Positions 7,214 through 14,505 of a stretch of DNA of 16,256 bases are shown piece by piece. Positions within the stretch are counted from its first letter, which is position 1; each line of letters starts with the position of its first letter. The stretch is from contig DATJLK010000063.1 in the NCBI GenBank assembly GCA_035509615.1, forward strand, positions 1-16,256. Reading direction: 5' to 3'. A program made the translations under genes and the position numbers. The notes under the pieces were generated by a model that worked only from the letters and a program-made list of their open reading frames with translations, had not been told where the DNA came from and searched no databases. Source of the DNA: AP-15 sp035509615 (lineage in GTDB: Bacteria > Pseudomonadota > Alphaproteobacteria > ATCC43930 > CGMCC-115725).

Positions 7214-7247
7214 GCCCAAGCATGGCGAGCGGCCTGGCGGCTTGTCA

Positions 7248-7293
7248 AGCCAACCCCGGCCGCGGCTTTCTGGGGCAAGCCGGGGTTTTGGCT
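7248..7293 (-). terminator. Hairpin downstream of the DUF1501 gene
   Basis: AACCCCGGC (7252-7260) pairs with GCCGGGGTT (7279-7287), and the flanks AGCC (7248-7251) and GGCT (7290-7293) pair across a 2-nt bulge. It lies about 115 nt past the stop of the leftward DUF1501 gene and 35 nt before the lipoprotein start. On the leftward transcript only TT and GGCTT follow, so it is a weak terminator by sequence. Confidence 0.4.
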
Positions 7294-7407
7294 GGGGCGC
7301 CCGCCGTGGCCGGCTTCGCCGTGATGATCGCTGGCTCGGCTCCGGCTCTTGGCGATGCCAGAGGCATCGGACCCGCTTGCGCCGGCCGAACATCGGAACC
7401 GTCTCGA

Positions 7408-8634
7408 TCAGACCGCGAGCAGCCGCGTCAGATCGGACCGCGGCGGCGGCAAGTCGGGAAAGATGCGGGCGAGCTGCTGGTCGTCGAGGCGCAGATGGCG
7501 TTCGAGGATGGCAGCAAGCGCCAGGCGGTAGTCGGTGGTGACGGCGAGGTCGCGACGCTGGTAGAGCTGCGCTGTCGCGAGCCCGGGCCAATCGCCGTAG
7601 ATTTTGCCGCCGCTGACCCCTCCGCCCAGGATCCAGATCACATTGCCGTGGCCGTGATCGGTTCCGCCATCGCCATTCTCATGAACCGTGCGGCCGAACT
7701 CGGAGATGACGACAACGACGGTCTCTCCCCAAACGCTGCTGCCAAGATCCTTGGCAAGTGTTGCCAGGCCGGCGCCGAGCGGCCGCAAATGGTTGGCGAG
7801 AAATCCTTTGTGGTTGCCCTGATTGACGTGGGTGTCCCAGCCGCCGAGGCTGGCGACGGCGAGCCGGATGCGAGGATCGTGACCAAGCAAATAAGCGAGC
7901 TGCGCGGCCTGACCCGGAAAGCTGTCAGGTGGCGGCGCGCCGTTGTCCGCCCGTTTCATCTCGTCGGCGAGACTGCCGATCAATTCGGTGCGCGCGGCGC
8001 GGCCCTCGCGATATGCCTGTGATATCGGATCGCTTCCGGCATAGAGGCGATCAAATTCCCGACTCACCGCGGGCCGATCGAGCGGCATCGGGTTTGCGGC
8101 CCTGCGACCGAGCGGCAGGTTTGCCACCGGCAATGGACCCTTCAGGATCCGCGGCAAGGTCGCACCGACGCTGACCGCCTCTGTTGGGCCATGCGGTCCA
8201 GGCAATTCCGCGAGCAACCGGTTCATCCACCCGTCGACGGTGGTTTTGCGCCCCGGCGTACCGTTCTCGATAAAGAGCTGCGCGTCAAAATGGGAGCGGG
8301 TCGGGTCGGGGGATCCGGCAGCGTGGACGAAAGCAAGACCCTTGTCCTGCCACAAAGGCAAGAGATCGCCAAGCGCCGGGTTGAGCCCGAAATGACCGTC
8401 GAGCGCCAGGGCTCCGCCATCCGTCCCGGGGGGGCCGATCGCGATCGATGGGCGGACGTCGTAATAGGCGCTGTCGCCATAAGGGACAACGACGTTGAGG
8501 CCGTCAACCGCACCGCGCAAAAAGATCACGACGAGGCGTTTCGACCCGCCGGCAGCGGTTGCTGCCCAGACATGGTTGCCGAGCGGCAACAGTGCCGACG
8601 CGGTCGACAGCCGCAGAAAATCGCGGCGGTTCAT
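7408..8634 (-). CDS. DUF1501 family protein, Tat-exported
   Basis: DUF1501 proteins (COG4102) are exported members of the alkaline phosphatase/sulfatase fold with largely unknown substrates. The 408-residue protein starts MNRRDFLRLSTASALLPLG, a twin-arginine signal (Arg3-Arg4) with a hydrophobic stretch and a likely cleavage near AATAA. Family motifs follow: LRGAVDGLNVVVPYGD (39-54), SHFDAQ (114-119), GGWDTH (264-269), SEFGRT (311-316) and GTDHGHG (324-330). The Asp/His residues in these motifs are probable metal ligands by analogy with the fold. ATG 8634 is chosen over an upstream in-frame ATG (8718) because it puts the Tat motif at the N-terminus and has GGAG 7 nt upstream. In many genomes the gene sits beside a DUF1800 gene; none is present here. 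Confidence 0.92.
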   Translation of the reverse strand: MNRRDFLRLSTASALLPLGNHVWAATAAGGSKRLVVIFLRGAVDGLNVVVPYGDSAYYDVRPSIAIGPPGTDGGALALDGHFGLNPALGDLLPLWQDKGLAFVHAAGSPDPTRSHFDAQLFIENGTPGRKTTVDGWMNRLLAELPGPHGPTEAVSVGATLPRILKGPLPVANLPLGRRAANPMPLDRPAVSREFDRLYAGSDPISQAYREGRAARTELIGSLADEMKRADNGAPPPDSFPGQAAQLAYLLGHDPRIRLAVASLGGWDTHVNQGNHKGFLANHLRPLGAGLATLAKDLGSSVWGETVVVVISEFGRTVHENGDGGTDHGHGNVIWILGGGVSGGKIYGDWPGLATAQLYQRRDLAVTTDYRLALAAILERHLRLDDQQLARIFPDLPPPRSDLTRLLAV

Positions 8635-8830
8635 GCTCGCTCCTTGTCGTCTCATCAGCTCGGGACTGCGGTGCGAGGGCCCGCAGCGCCTGACAGCTTT
8701 TGCCCGCAATAACGCCAAGCGACAACCGGCACGCGGCGATTGACGGCTATCGTGTAACGCGCATCAGCCCGGTCCATCGAGCGCCGTCGAGGATTTGCGA
8801 ATCGGTGGGCCGCCGTCCGGGGGGTGGAAG

Positions 8831-9475
8831 CTAAAGCCGGCGGGCGGCGGCGAGAAAGGCGCGGATCTTGGCGGGGTCCTTGTGGCCCGGCAGGTCCTCG
8901 ACGCCGGAGGACACGTCGACGATGGCAGCCTCGCAGATGCGTACCACCTCGGGCAGGAGTTCAGCGGTCAGCCCGCCCGATAGCATCCACGGGCGCCGCC
9001 ACGATTGGCCGGCGATCAATCGCCAATCAAACGCAAGCCCGTTACCGCCGGGCAATGCATCGGGCTTGCGCGGCGGCTTGGCGTCGAACAACAGCAGGTC
9101 GGCGACGTCTTCATATTGCGCGGCGGCAGCAACATCGGCAGCGCCGGCGACTGCGACCGCCTTCATGACGGCGCGTTGAAACCGCGTGCGCGCTTCGGCA
9201 ACGCGCGCTGGGCTCTCGCGGCCGTGAAATTGCAGGATGTCGAGCGGCACCCGATCGAGCACGGCGGCGATCGCTGCGTCATCGGCATCGACAAACAGCC
9301 CGACCCGGATCACCCCGGCCGGGACCGCGGCGCACAACCGTGCCGCCGCATCTGGTGTTACCGAACGCGGGCTCGGCGGATAAAATACAAATCCGAGATA
9401 GGCCGCACCTCCCTCGACCGCGGCATCGACCGCGGCGCCGCTGGTGACGCCGCAAATCTTGGCGGCAAGCGCCAT
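8831..9475 (-). CDS. trpF: TrpF, phosphoribosylanthranilate isomerase
   Basis: TrpF catalyses the Amadori rearrangement of phosphoribosylanthranilate in tryptophan synthesis, in the cytoplasm. The 214-residue protein is a single TIM barrel. Motifs: AKICGVT (5-11) with general base Cys8; GFVFYPPSPRSV (28-39); ILQFHG (80-85, usually LQLHG); LLLFDAK with general acid Asp131; PWMLSGGL; and VDVSSGVED (phosphate binding). Cys8 and Asp131 correspond to Cys7 and Asp126 of the Thermotoga enzyme. It starts 7 nt after the phaR stop and has no clear Shine-Dalgarno sequence, so it is probably translated from the phaR transcript. The usual partners trpB and trpA are not next to it. A Phe in place of the common Leu in LQFHG is the only motif deviation I see. 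Confidence 0.95.
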   Translation of the reverse strand: MALAAKICGVTSGAAVDAAVEGGAAYLGFVFYPPSPRSVTPDAAARLCAAVPAGVIRVGLFVDADDAAIAAVLDRVPLDILQFHGRESPARVAEARTRFQRAVMKAVAVAGAADVAAAAQYEDVADLLLFDAKPPRKPDALPGGNGLAFDWRLIAGQSWRRPWMLSGGLTAELLPEVVRICEAAIVDVSSGVEDLPGHKDPAKIRAFLAAARRL

Positions 9476-9482
9476 TTGCCAA

Positions 9483-10097
9483 CTACTGCTTGTCGCCCGC
9501 GCGATCGCGGCCGATTGCTTCGAGCTGCCGGGTCAACTGGTCGATCTGAGCTTCGAGGCGCTTGAGACGCGGGTCCTCGCCGGCCGGCTGCGGCGGCAGC
9601 ATGTCGTCCGATTTCGCTCTTTCCTCGGCGGCGAAGGGGGCCAGCATCTTCAGTGCACGGTCGAACAACGCCATGTTCTGCTTGCCCATTTCTTCGAACT
9701 GGCCAAACGGGAAGATGCCGAAAGTCGCCTGCAGGCTTTTGCGCATCTGCTCCTGATTGCGGTTGAACGCGATCATCGCCTGTTCGAGATAGCCGGGCAC
9801 CAGGAATTGCATGCTGTCGCCGTAGAATGAGATCAGCTGGCGCAGAAAGCTGATCGGCAGCAGGTTCTGGCCTTTCTGCTCCTGCTCGACGATGATCTGG
9901 GTCAGCACCGAGCGGGTGATGTCCTCGCCGGTCTTGGCGTCGTGCGCCACAAAATCACCGCCTTCCTTGATCAGCTTGGCGAGATCGTCGAGGGTGACAT
10001 AGCTGCTCGTCGCCGTGTTGTAGAGCCGCCGGTTGGCGTATTTCTTGACGATGACGGGCTTGCTCGTGGCCGGTGTGTCGTTGTTCGGGGTGTTCAT
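9483..10097 (-). CDS. phaR: PhaR, polyhydroxyalkanoate synthesis repressor
   Basis: PhaR binds DNA upstream of phasin and pha genes and also binds PHB granules, so repression is lifted when polymer accumulates. The 204-residue protein shows the PHB_acc_N domain (about 16-76; KKYANRRLYNTATSSYVTLDDLA is the DNA-binding signature) and the PHB_acc domain (about 82-120; SFYGDSMQFLVPGYLEQAM). A charged C-terminal segment with leucine heptads (about 177-196) may form a coiled coil for oligomerisation. The gene is divergent from the phaC-phaA-phaB run, with 134 nt between it and the first rightward ORF. This is consistent with direct control, including autoregulation. No ribosome binding site of good strength precedes ATG 10097. 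Confidence 0.96.
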   Translation of the reverse strand: MNTPNNDTPATSKPVIVKKYANRRLYNTATSSYVTLDDLAKLIKEGGDFVAHDAKTGEDITRSVLTQIIVEQEQKGQNLLPISFLRQLISFYGDSMQFLVPGYLEQAMIAFNRNQEQMRKSLQATFGIFPFGQFEEMGKQNMALFDRALKMLAPFAAEERAKSDDMLPPQPAGEDPRLKRLEAQIDQLTRQLEAIGRDRAGDKQ

Positions 10098-10218
10098 GCG
10101 CGCGCCATTTGCCCTCGGGATCGGTCCCCCGCTGCCAGGATACCGCGTTTCGACAAGTTCGCCCCATCAAACCCGTGCAAGTCGCCCCGGGTGCGCTGTT
10201 GCGGCGGTGACACCCGAT

Positions 10219-10224
10219 TATACT
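10219..10224 (+). promoter_or_regulatory. Putative -10 element (TATACT) of a leaderless pha transcript
   Basis: TATACT matches the sigma-70 -10 consensus TATAAT at five of six positions. Transcription about 7 nt downstream would begin at 10231-10232, the A of the ATG of the next ORF, so the mRNA would be leaderless. That fits the lack of any Shine-Dalgarno sequence before that ATG. A -35 is weak: TTGCGG at 10199-10204 has a short 14-nt spacer. The partly overlapping CTGCAG (10223-10228) is a TGC/GCA motif of the kind reported for PhaR sites, here without a spacer. Confidence 0.4.
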
Positions 10225-10231
10225 GCAGCCG

Positions 10232-10558
10232 ATGACCGACGCCCAAGACCTCGCCCGTCGCTATCTGAGCCTGTGGGAGGAGTATCTGACGGCGCTGCTG
10301 ACCGATCCAGCGGCGGCCGGGCTGTCGCCGTGCCAGGCCCCCGGCCGCGGATGGCCGAATGATCGAGGCCCAGACGGCGCAGACACCGGATCGAAGGCTG
10401 GCGCCGCGGCCACTGCCAGCGCATCTGACGAGTGCGGCGGGGCTGTGGCTGAGCTCGAGCGCCGCCTTGCCGCTCTGGAAGTTCGTATCGCCGCTCTGGA
10501 GCGAGCCCGGCCGGCGCCTGCGCGCGCTCGCTCAAGAAATCGAAGCGTTCGGGGTTGA
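10232..10558 (+). CDS. Hypothetical 108-aa protein preceding and overlapping phaC
   Basis: The first 30 residues, MTDAQDLARRYLSLWEEYLT followed by ALLTDPAAAG, look like a genuine amphipathic helical N-terminus, and codons there have the G/C-ending bias of real genes. The middle is low-complexity (Pro, Gly, Asp, Ala). The C-terminal part has leucine heptads (ELERRLAALEVRIAALERA), then an Arg-rich tail. I do not recognise a named family. By position it may be a polymerase accessory factor, loosely like the PhaE subunit that partners short synthases, but no PhaE similarity is visible. The last 200 nt lie inside phaC in another frame. An alternative is a frameshift: another frame ends in an ATGA junction exactly at the phaC start (TGA 10360-10362), giving a conventional gene border. 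Confidence 0.5.
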   Translation: MTDAQDLARRYLSLWEEYLTALLTDPAAAGLSPCQAPGRGWPNDRGPDGADTGSKAGAAATASASDECGGAVAELERRLAALEVRIAALERARPAPARARSRNRSVRG

Positions 10559-11636
10559 GCAGGTTGGCGCCGCGCTCGACGCAGAAATCGCGCACCGCAC
10601 CCGGGCCTATATCGATGGGCTCGAAGCCTACCGCCGGCACCCCTATCGGCGGGGCGCGGCCGAGGTTCCGGTGCGATGGCAAGAAGGTACGACCCGGCTC
10701 TTGGACTATTCAGTGACTGAAGCCGGGCCGGCGGTGCTGATCATCCCGTCGCTGGTCAACCGCTATTACGTACTCGATCTGCTGCCGGAGCGCAGCTTTT
10801 TGCGCCACCTCGCCGGTCATCGCCTGCGCCCGATGGTGGTTGATTGGGGTGAGCCCGGCCCGACCGAAAACGGTCTCGGTCTCGGCGGCCATATCCGACG
10901 TCTCGAGCGGGCGTTCGCCGCAGCGATGCGATTGGCTGGGCGCCCGCTGGCGGTGATCGGGTACTGCATGGGCGGCCTTCTTGCCCTGGCATTGGCTCTG
11001 CGCCGGCACCAGCAAGTGTCGTCGCTCGTGCTGCTCGCCACCCCATGGGACTTTCACGCCGGACGGGAGACGCAGGCGCGGCTGCTCGGGGTTCTCGGCG
11101 ACTGGCTCTCACCATCCGATTTTGCGGCCCTGCCGGTCGAGTTTGTGCAAGGCCTGTTTTTTGTCCTCGATCCATTCCTCGGCCAACGCAAATTCGTCCG
11201 TTTTGCAGGCCTGGATCAAACGGGTGAGGCCGCCCGCAGTTTTGTCGCGCTCGAAGACTGGATCAATGACGGGGTGCCGTTGCCAATCGCAGTGGCGCGC
11301 GAGTGCCTGCGCTCATGGTACGGCGACAATGCCCCCGGCCGCGGATTGTGGGAGGCCGCCGGAACACGGGTCTGCCCGCAGCAGCTGCACCGGCCGGCGC
11401 TCGTCGTCATCCCGGCCCGCGACAAGATCGTCCCGCCGGCGTCGGCCGCGGCGCTGGCGGCGGTTCTCCCCGCAAGCGAAGCACTGCGCCCGGCGCTCGG
11501 TCACATCGGCATGATGTCCGCCGTGCAGGCGCCCGAGATGTTGTGGACGCCGATTGCCGAATGGCTGACGGCGAGGTTTGACACGGCCACGCCCCGGCCG
11601 CGGCGGCGGCTGGACAGTAGCAGGGCGCGCTCCTAG
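10359..11636 (+). CDS. phaC: PhaC-type poly(3-hydroxyalkanoate) polymerase (short form)
   Basis: PHA synthase polymerises (R)-3-hydroxyacyl-CoA into PHB at granules. The 425-residue protein has an alpha/beta-hydrolase core with the polymerase form of the lipase box, GYCMGG, in which Cys203 replaces the usual Ser. Asp355 (PARDKIVPP) and His382 (LGHIGMM) complete the triad. PSLVNRYYVLDL (130-141) and PMVVDWGEPG (158-167) are further family motifs. At 425 residues it is shorter than class I synthases (about 590) and longer than class III PhaC (about 355), so the class is unclear. The neighbours phaA and phaB supply its substrate. ATG 10359 is the first good start; G/C-ending codons dominate this frame from about 10430 on. 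A depolymerase is less likely because of the Cys nucleophile. Confidence 0.88.
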   Translation: MIEAQTAQTPDRRLAPRPLPAHLTSAAGLWLSSSAALPLWKFVSPLWSEPGRRLRALAQEIEAFGVEQVGAALDAEIAHRTRAYIDGLEAYRRHPYRRGAAEVPVRWQEGTTRLLDYSVTEAGPAVLIIPSLVNRYYVLDLLPERSFLRHLAGHRLRPMVVDWGEPGPTENGLGLGGHIRRLERAFAAAMRLAGRPLAVIGYCMGGLLALALALRRHQQVSSLVLLATPWDFHAGRETQARLLGVLGDWLSPSDFAALPVEFVQGLFFVLDPFLGQRKFVRFAGLDQTGEAARSFVALEDWINDGVPLPIAVARECLRSWYGDNAPGRGLWEAAGTRVCPQQLHRPALVVIPARDKIVPPASAAALAAVLPASEALRPALGHIGMMSAVQAPEMLWTPIAEWLTARFDTATPRPRRRLDSSRARS

Positions 11637-11677
11637 ATTGATCCCAAACCGCCCGGATCGGGTGCGCACCCCTTGCC

Positions 11678-11683
11678 AAGGAG
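11678..11683 (+). promoter_or_regulatory. Ribosome binding site fixing the phaA start
   Basis: AAGGAG lies 7 nt before ATG 11691. It favours this ATG over an in-frame TTG at 11673, which would add six residues (MPRRSL) that thiolases do not have. Confidence 0.85.
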
Positions 11684-11690
11684 ATCATTG

Positions 11691-12866
11691 ATGGCCGATG
11701 TCGTTATTGCCGGCGCCGTTCGCACCCCGGTCGGGGCGTTCAACGGCGGGCTCGCCAGCTTGCCGGCGCACAAGCTTGGCGAAATTGCCATCGCCGAAGC
11801 GCTGCGTCGCGCCGCGGTCGAGCCGAACGAGGTCTCCGAAGTCATCATGGGCCAGATCCTCGCTGCCGGCGAGGGTCAGAACCCGGCGCGCCAGGCGGCG
11901 ATCGGCGCCGGCCTGCCATTCGAGGTGACCGCCTACGGCGTTAACCAGCTGTGCGGCTCGGGGCTGCGGACAGTGGCACTCGGCTATCAGGCGATCTGCG
12001 CTGGTGATTCCGAAATCGTCGTCGCCGGCGGTCAGGAAAGCATGAGCCAGGCGCCGCACTGCATCCATCTGCGCAACGGCGTCAAAATGGGCGACGCCGA
12101 ACTCGTCGACACGATGATCCGCGACGGGCTATGGGACGCTTTCAACGGTTATCACATGGGCAATACCGCCGAGAACGTCGCCCAGCGCTGGCAGATCACC
12201 CGCGATCAGCAGGATCAGTTTGCCGCCGCCTCGCAGAGCAAGGCCGAAGCCGCTCAGAAAGCCGGCCGGTTCAAGGACGAGATCGTCCCGGTCAAGATCG
12301 CAAGCCGCCGCGGCGAGACCATCGTCGACACCGACGAGCATCCCAAGCACGGCACCACTGTCGAGGTACTGTCGAAATTGCGTCCGGCCTTCGACAAAAA
12401 CGGCACGGTGACCGCCGGCAATGCTTCCGGCATCAATGACGGTGCGGCAGCGGCGGTGCTGATGACGGCGCAGATGGCGGCAAAACGCGGTGTCACGCCG
12501 CTCGCGCGCATCGTTTCGTGGGCGACGGCCGGCGTCGACCCGGCGATCATGGGCACGGGTCCGATCCCGGCGAGCCGGATGGCGCTCAAAAAAGCCGGCT
12601 GGAGCGCCGACGACCTCGATCTCGTCGAGGCCAACGAAGCGTTCGCCGCCCAGGCTTGCGCGGTCAACAAGGACCTCGGCTGGAATACCGACCGGGTCAA
12701 CGTCAATGGCGGTGCCATTGCACTCGGTCATCCGATCGGCGCCTCAGGTGCCCGCGTGTTGGTGACGCTGCTTTACGAGATGCAGCGCCGTAACGCGAAA
12801 AAGGGGTTGGCGACCCTGTGCATCGGCGGCGGCATGGGGATTGCTATGTGCCTCGAGCGCGACTAG
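11691..12866 (+). CDS. phaA: PhaA, acetyl-CoA C-acetyltransferase (beta-ketothiolase)
   Basis: This thiolase condenses two acetyl-CoA to acetoacetyl-CoA, the first step of PHB synthesis. It has 391 residues, the normal length. The N-terminus (MADVVIAGAVRTPVGAFNGG) is typical. Cys88 in NQLCGSGLR is the acylated nucleophile, His347 in GGAIALGHPIGASG and Cys377 in ATLCIGGGMG are the catalytic base and acid. These match Cys89, His348 and Cys378 of the Zoogloea enzyme. NEAFAAQA (314-321) is also conserved. It follows phaC by 54 nt and precedes phaB by 57 nt with no obvious terminator in either gap, so one transcript is likely. It could also work in the degradative direction, but the context supports PHB synthesis. 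Confidence 0.96.
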   Translation: MADVVIAGAVRTPVGAFNGGLASLPAHKLGEIAIAEALRRAAVEPNEVSEVIMGQILAAGEGQNPARQAAIGAGLPFEVTAYGVNQLCGSGLRTVALGYQAICAGDSEIVVAGGQESMSQAPHCIHLRNGVKMGDAELVDTMIRDGLWDAFNGYHMGNTAENVAQRWQITRDQQDQFAAASQSKAEAAQKAGRFKDEIVPVKIASRRGETIVDTDEHPKHGTTVEVLSKLRPAFDKNGTVTAGNASGINDGAAAAVLMTAQMAAKRGVTPLARIVSWATAGVDPAIMGTGPIPASRMALKKAGWSADDLDLVEANEAFAAQACAVNKDLGWNTDRVNVNGGAIALGHPIGASGARVLVTLLYEMQRRNAKKGLATLCIGGGMGIAMCLERD

Positions 12867-12923
12867 CGCATAGCTGGTCCCGCGGGGGGCTAGTCTCGCG
12901 GAGCTAAACACCGGGAGGGACGC

Positions 12924-13646
12924 ATGGCGAGAGTGGCGGTGGTCACGGGCGGCACCCGTGGCATTGGTCGCGCGATCTCGATCGCGCTGAAGGACGCCGG
13001 TTATCGGGTTGCTGCGACTTATGGCGGCAACGATGCAGCGGCGCGGCAGTTCAACGAGGAGACCGGCATCCCCGTCTTCAAATTCGATGTTTCCGATTTT
13101 GCCGCCTGCGCCGACGGCGTCAACGCGATCGAAGCCGCACTCGGCCCAATCGAGGTGCTGGTCAACAACGCCGGCATCACCCGCGACGCAACCATGCACC
13201 GCATGGCCCCCGAGCAGTGGAATGCGGTGATCCACACCAACCTGTCATCGTGTTTCAACATGTCGAGGCAGGTCATCGAAGGGATGCGGGCACGCGGCTT
13301 TGGCCGGATCGTCAATATCGGCTCGATCAACGGCCAGGCCGGCCAATACGGCCAAGTCAACTATGCGGCGGCGAAATCGGGCATCCACGGCTTCACCAAG
13401 GCGTTGGCTCAGGAGGGGGCGGCGCGCGGCGTCACCGTCAACGCCGTTGCTCCCGGCTATGTCGACACCGAGATGGTCCGTGCGGTGCCGGCCGACGTGC
13501 TCGAAAAGATCATCGCCCGCATCCCGGTCGGGCGGCTCGGCCGGGCTGAGGACATCGCGCGCGCGGTGCTGTTTCTGGTTGCCGACGATGCCGATTTCAT
13601 TTCCGGCTCGACGCTCTCGATCAATGGCGGGCAGCACATGTATTGA
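12924..13646 (+). CDS. phaB: PhaB, acetoacetyl-CoA reductase
   Basis: PhaB reduces acetoacetyl-CoA to (R)-3-hydroxybutyryl-CoA with NADPH, giving the monomer for PhaC. The 240-residue protein is a short-chain dehydrogenase. TGGTRGIG (8-15) binds the nucleotide, NNAG (81-84) stabilises the core, and Ser134, Tyr147 and Lys151 form the catalytic set. The stretch SINGQAGQYGQVNYAAAKSG is characteristic of PhaB rather than FabG, and the C-terminus GSTLSINGGQHMY also fits. GGAGG at 12914-12918 is a strong ribosome binding site 5 nt from the ATG. The stop overlaps the start of the next gene as TTGA. FabG is the main alternative, made unlikely by the motif and by the neighbouring phaA. Confidence 0.95.
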   Translation: MARVAVVTGGTRGIGRAISIALKDAGYRVAATYGGNDAAARQFNEETGIPVFKFDVSDFAACADGVNAIEAALGPIEVLVNNAGITRDATMHRMAPEQWNAVIHTNLSSCFNMSRQVIEGMRARGFGRIVNIGSINGQAGQYGQVNYAAAKSGIHGFTKALAQEGAARGVTVNAVAPGYVDTEMVRAVPADVLEKIIARIPVGRLGRAEDIARAVLFLVADDADFISGSTLSINGGQHMY

Positions 13647-14224
13647 TCCCGCTGTTTACCCGCCGGGCGGTGCTGGCGATACCGGTGCATCTCGCCGCCG
13701 CTAGCCTCGCGGATGCTGCGAGCGACCAGGACCTCGAATATCGCGATGGCTGGCTGCGCTGGCCGGACGGCATGACACGCGCCGCCATTGGCTGGGCCGG
13801 CGTCTCAACCCAAAAAAAAGAAGGCGACGGCACAACCCCGGCGGGCGTATTTCCGCTGATCCGCGCGTTCTACCGCGCGGATCGGATCTCGCCTCCGCCG
13901 CAAACCCGCCTGCCGTTGCGCGCGCTCTCGCCGCGCGACGGCTGGGTCGACGATCCGGCGGATCGCAGCTACAACCACCTGGTATCGTTGCCGTATCCGG
14001 CCCATACCGAAGCGATGTGGCTTGCCGACGCGGTCTACGACCTCCTCGTCGTGATCGGCTATAATATCGCGCCTGTCATCCGCGGCGCCGGCAGCGCCAT
14101 CTTTCTGCATATTGCCCGCCCCGATTTCTCGCCGACCGCCGGGTGCGTTGCAATCGAGCAGGCGGCGCTCGTCAAACTGATGCCACTGCTCGGCCCGGGC
14201 AGCCGCATCAGCATCCACGTCTGA
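13643..14224 (+). CDS. L,D-transpeptidase (YkuD fold, COG3786 type), exported
   Basis: The 193-residue protein has the compact L,D-transpeptidase catalytic domain. IFLHIARPDFSPTAGCVAI carries His156 and the nucleophile Cys168. The preceding GVSTQKKEGDGTTPAGVFPL (53-72) and the WVDDPADRSYN region (101-111) are typical of the COG3786 branch. Such enzymes crosslink or modify peptidoglycan in the periplasm, though many in this branch are untested. The N-terminus, TRRAVLAIPVHLAAASLADA, is a signal peptide with a paired arginine. The start is uncertain: TTG 13643 overlaps the phaB stop (TTGA) and gives the complete signal; GTG 13670 is the alternative and would give a shorter one. Being in the pha run is probably a matter of transcription, not of PHB chemistry. 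Confidence 0.85.
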   Translation: MIPLFTRRAVLAIPVHLAAASLADAASDQDLEYRDGWLRWPDGMTRAAIGWAGVSTQKKEGDGTTPAGVFPLIRAFYRADRISPPPQTRLPLRALSPRDGWVDDPADRSYNHLVSLPYPAHTEAMWLADAVYDLLVVIGYNIAPVIRGAGSAIFLHIARPDFSPTAGCVAIEQAALVKLMPLLGPGSRISIHV

Positions 14225-14281
14225 CCACCCTGGCCTGGGCGTCCTGGCCTGAGCGCGCCACTGCCGGGACGCCTCTCGACC

Positions 14282-14299
14282 CCTCCCGCTTGCGGGAGG
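14282..14299. repeat. Short perfect palindrome (hairpin) between the transpeptidase and the MFS gene
   Basis: CCTCCCGC (14282-14289) and GCGGGAGG (14292-14299) are perfect inverted copies two bases apart, so the hairpin would open to a slightly larger loop. It lies 58 nt after the transpeptidase stop. TTTT follows only at 14314-14317, so terminator activity is possible but weak. CCTCCCGCTTGCGGGAGG-type palindromes are frequent between genes in GC-rich alphaproteobacteria. The rest of 14225-14505 shows nothing else that I can name. Confidence 0.5.
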
Positions 14300-14505
14300 A
14301 AGGTGGCGGCTGGGTTTTCGGGCATCGGTCCCGGAAGAAATAGCCAAACCGGGTAAAACGCCTCCGCGCTCGCACGCCGATTGCAGAGCAGCCATCACCT
14401 TCACGCCCAGGTCTGACGTGCGTAAGCCGATGCCGCCGATCCCTGCTTCCGTTAAAAGGCGCGCATCCGGCCAAGCTTCGGCCCAAACCGATCGGAGCGG
14501 GGGAT

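Noticed and set aside
7066..8022. A 318-codon rightward open frame opposite the DUF1501 gene
   Set aside because: It overlaps the DUF1501 motifs on the other strand and has no signal, domain or ribosome binding site. The DUF1501 reading is decisive.
10033..10362. A rightward frame ending in TGA at the phaC start (ATGA)
   Set aside because: Its upstream half is antisense to phaR and has no protein character. Only its last part could matter, as the original end of the small ORF before a frameshift, and I mention it there instead of calling a gene.
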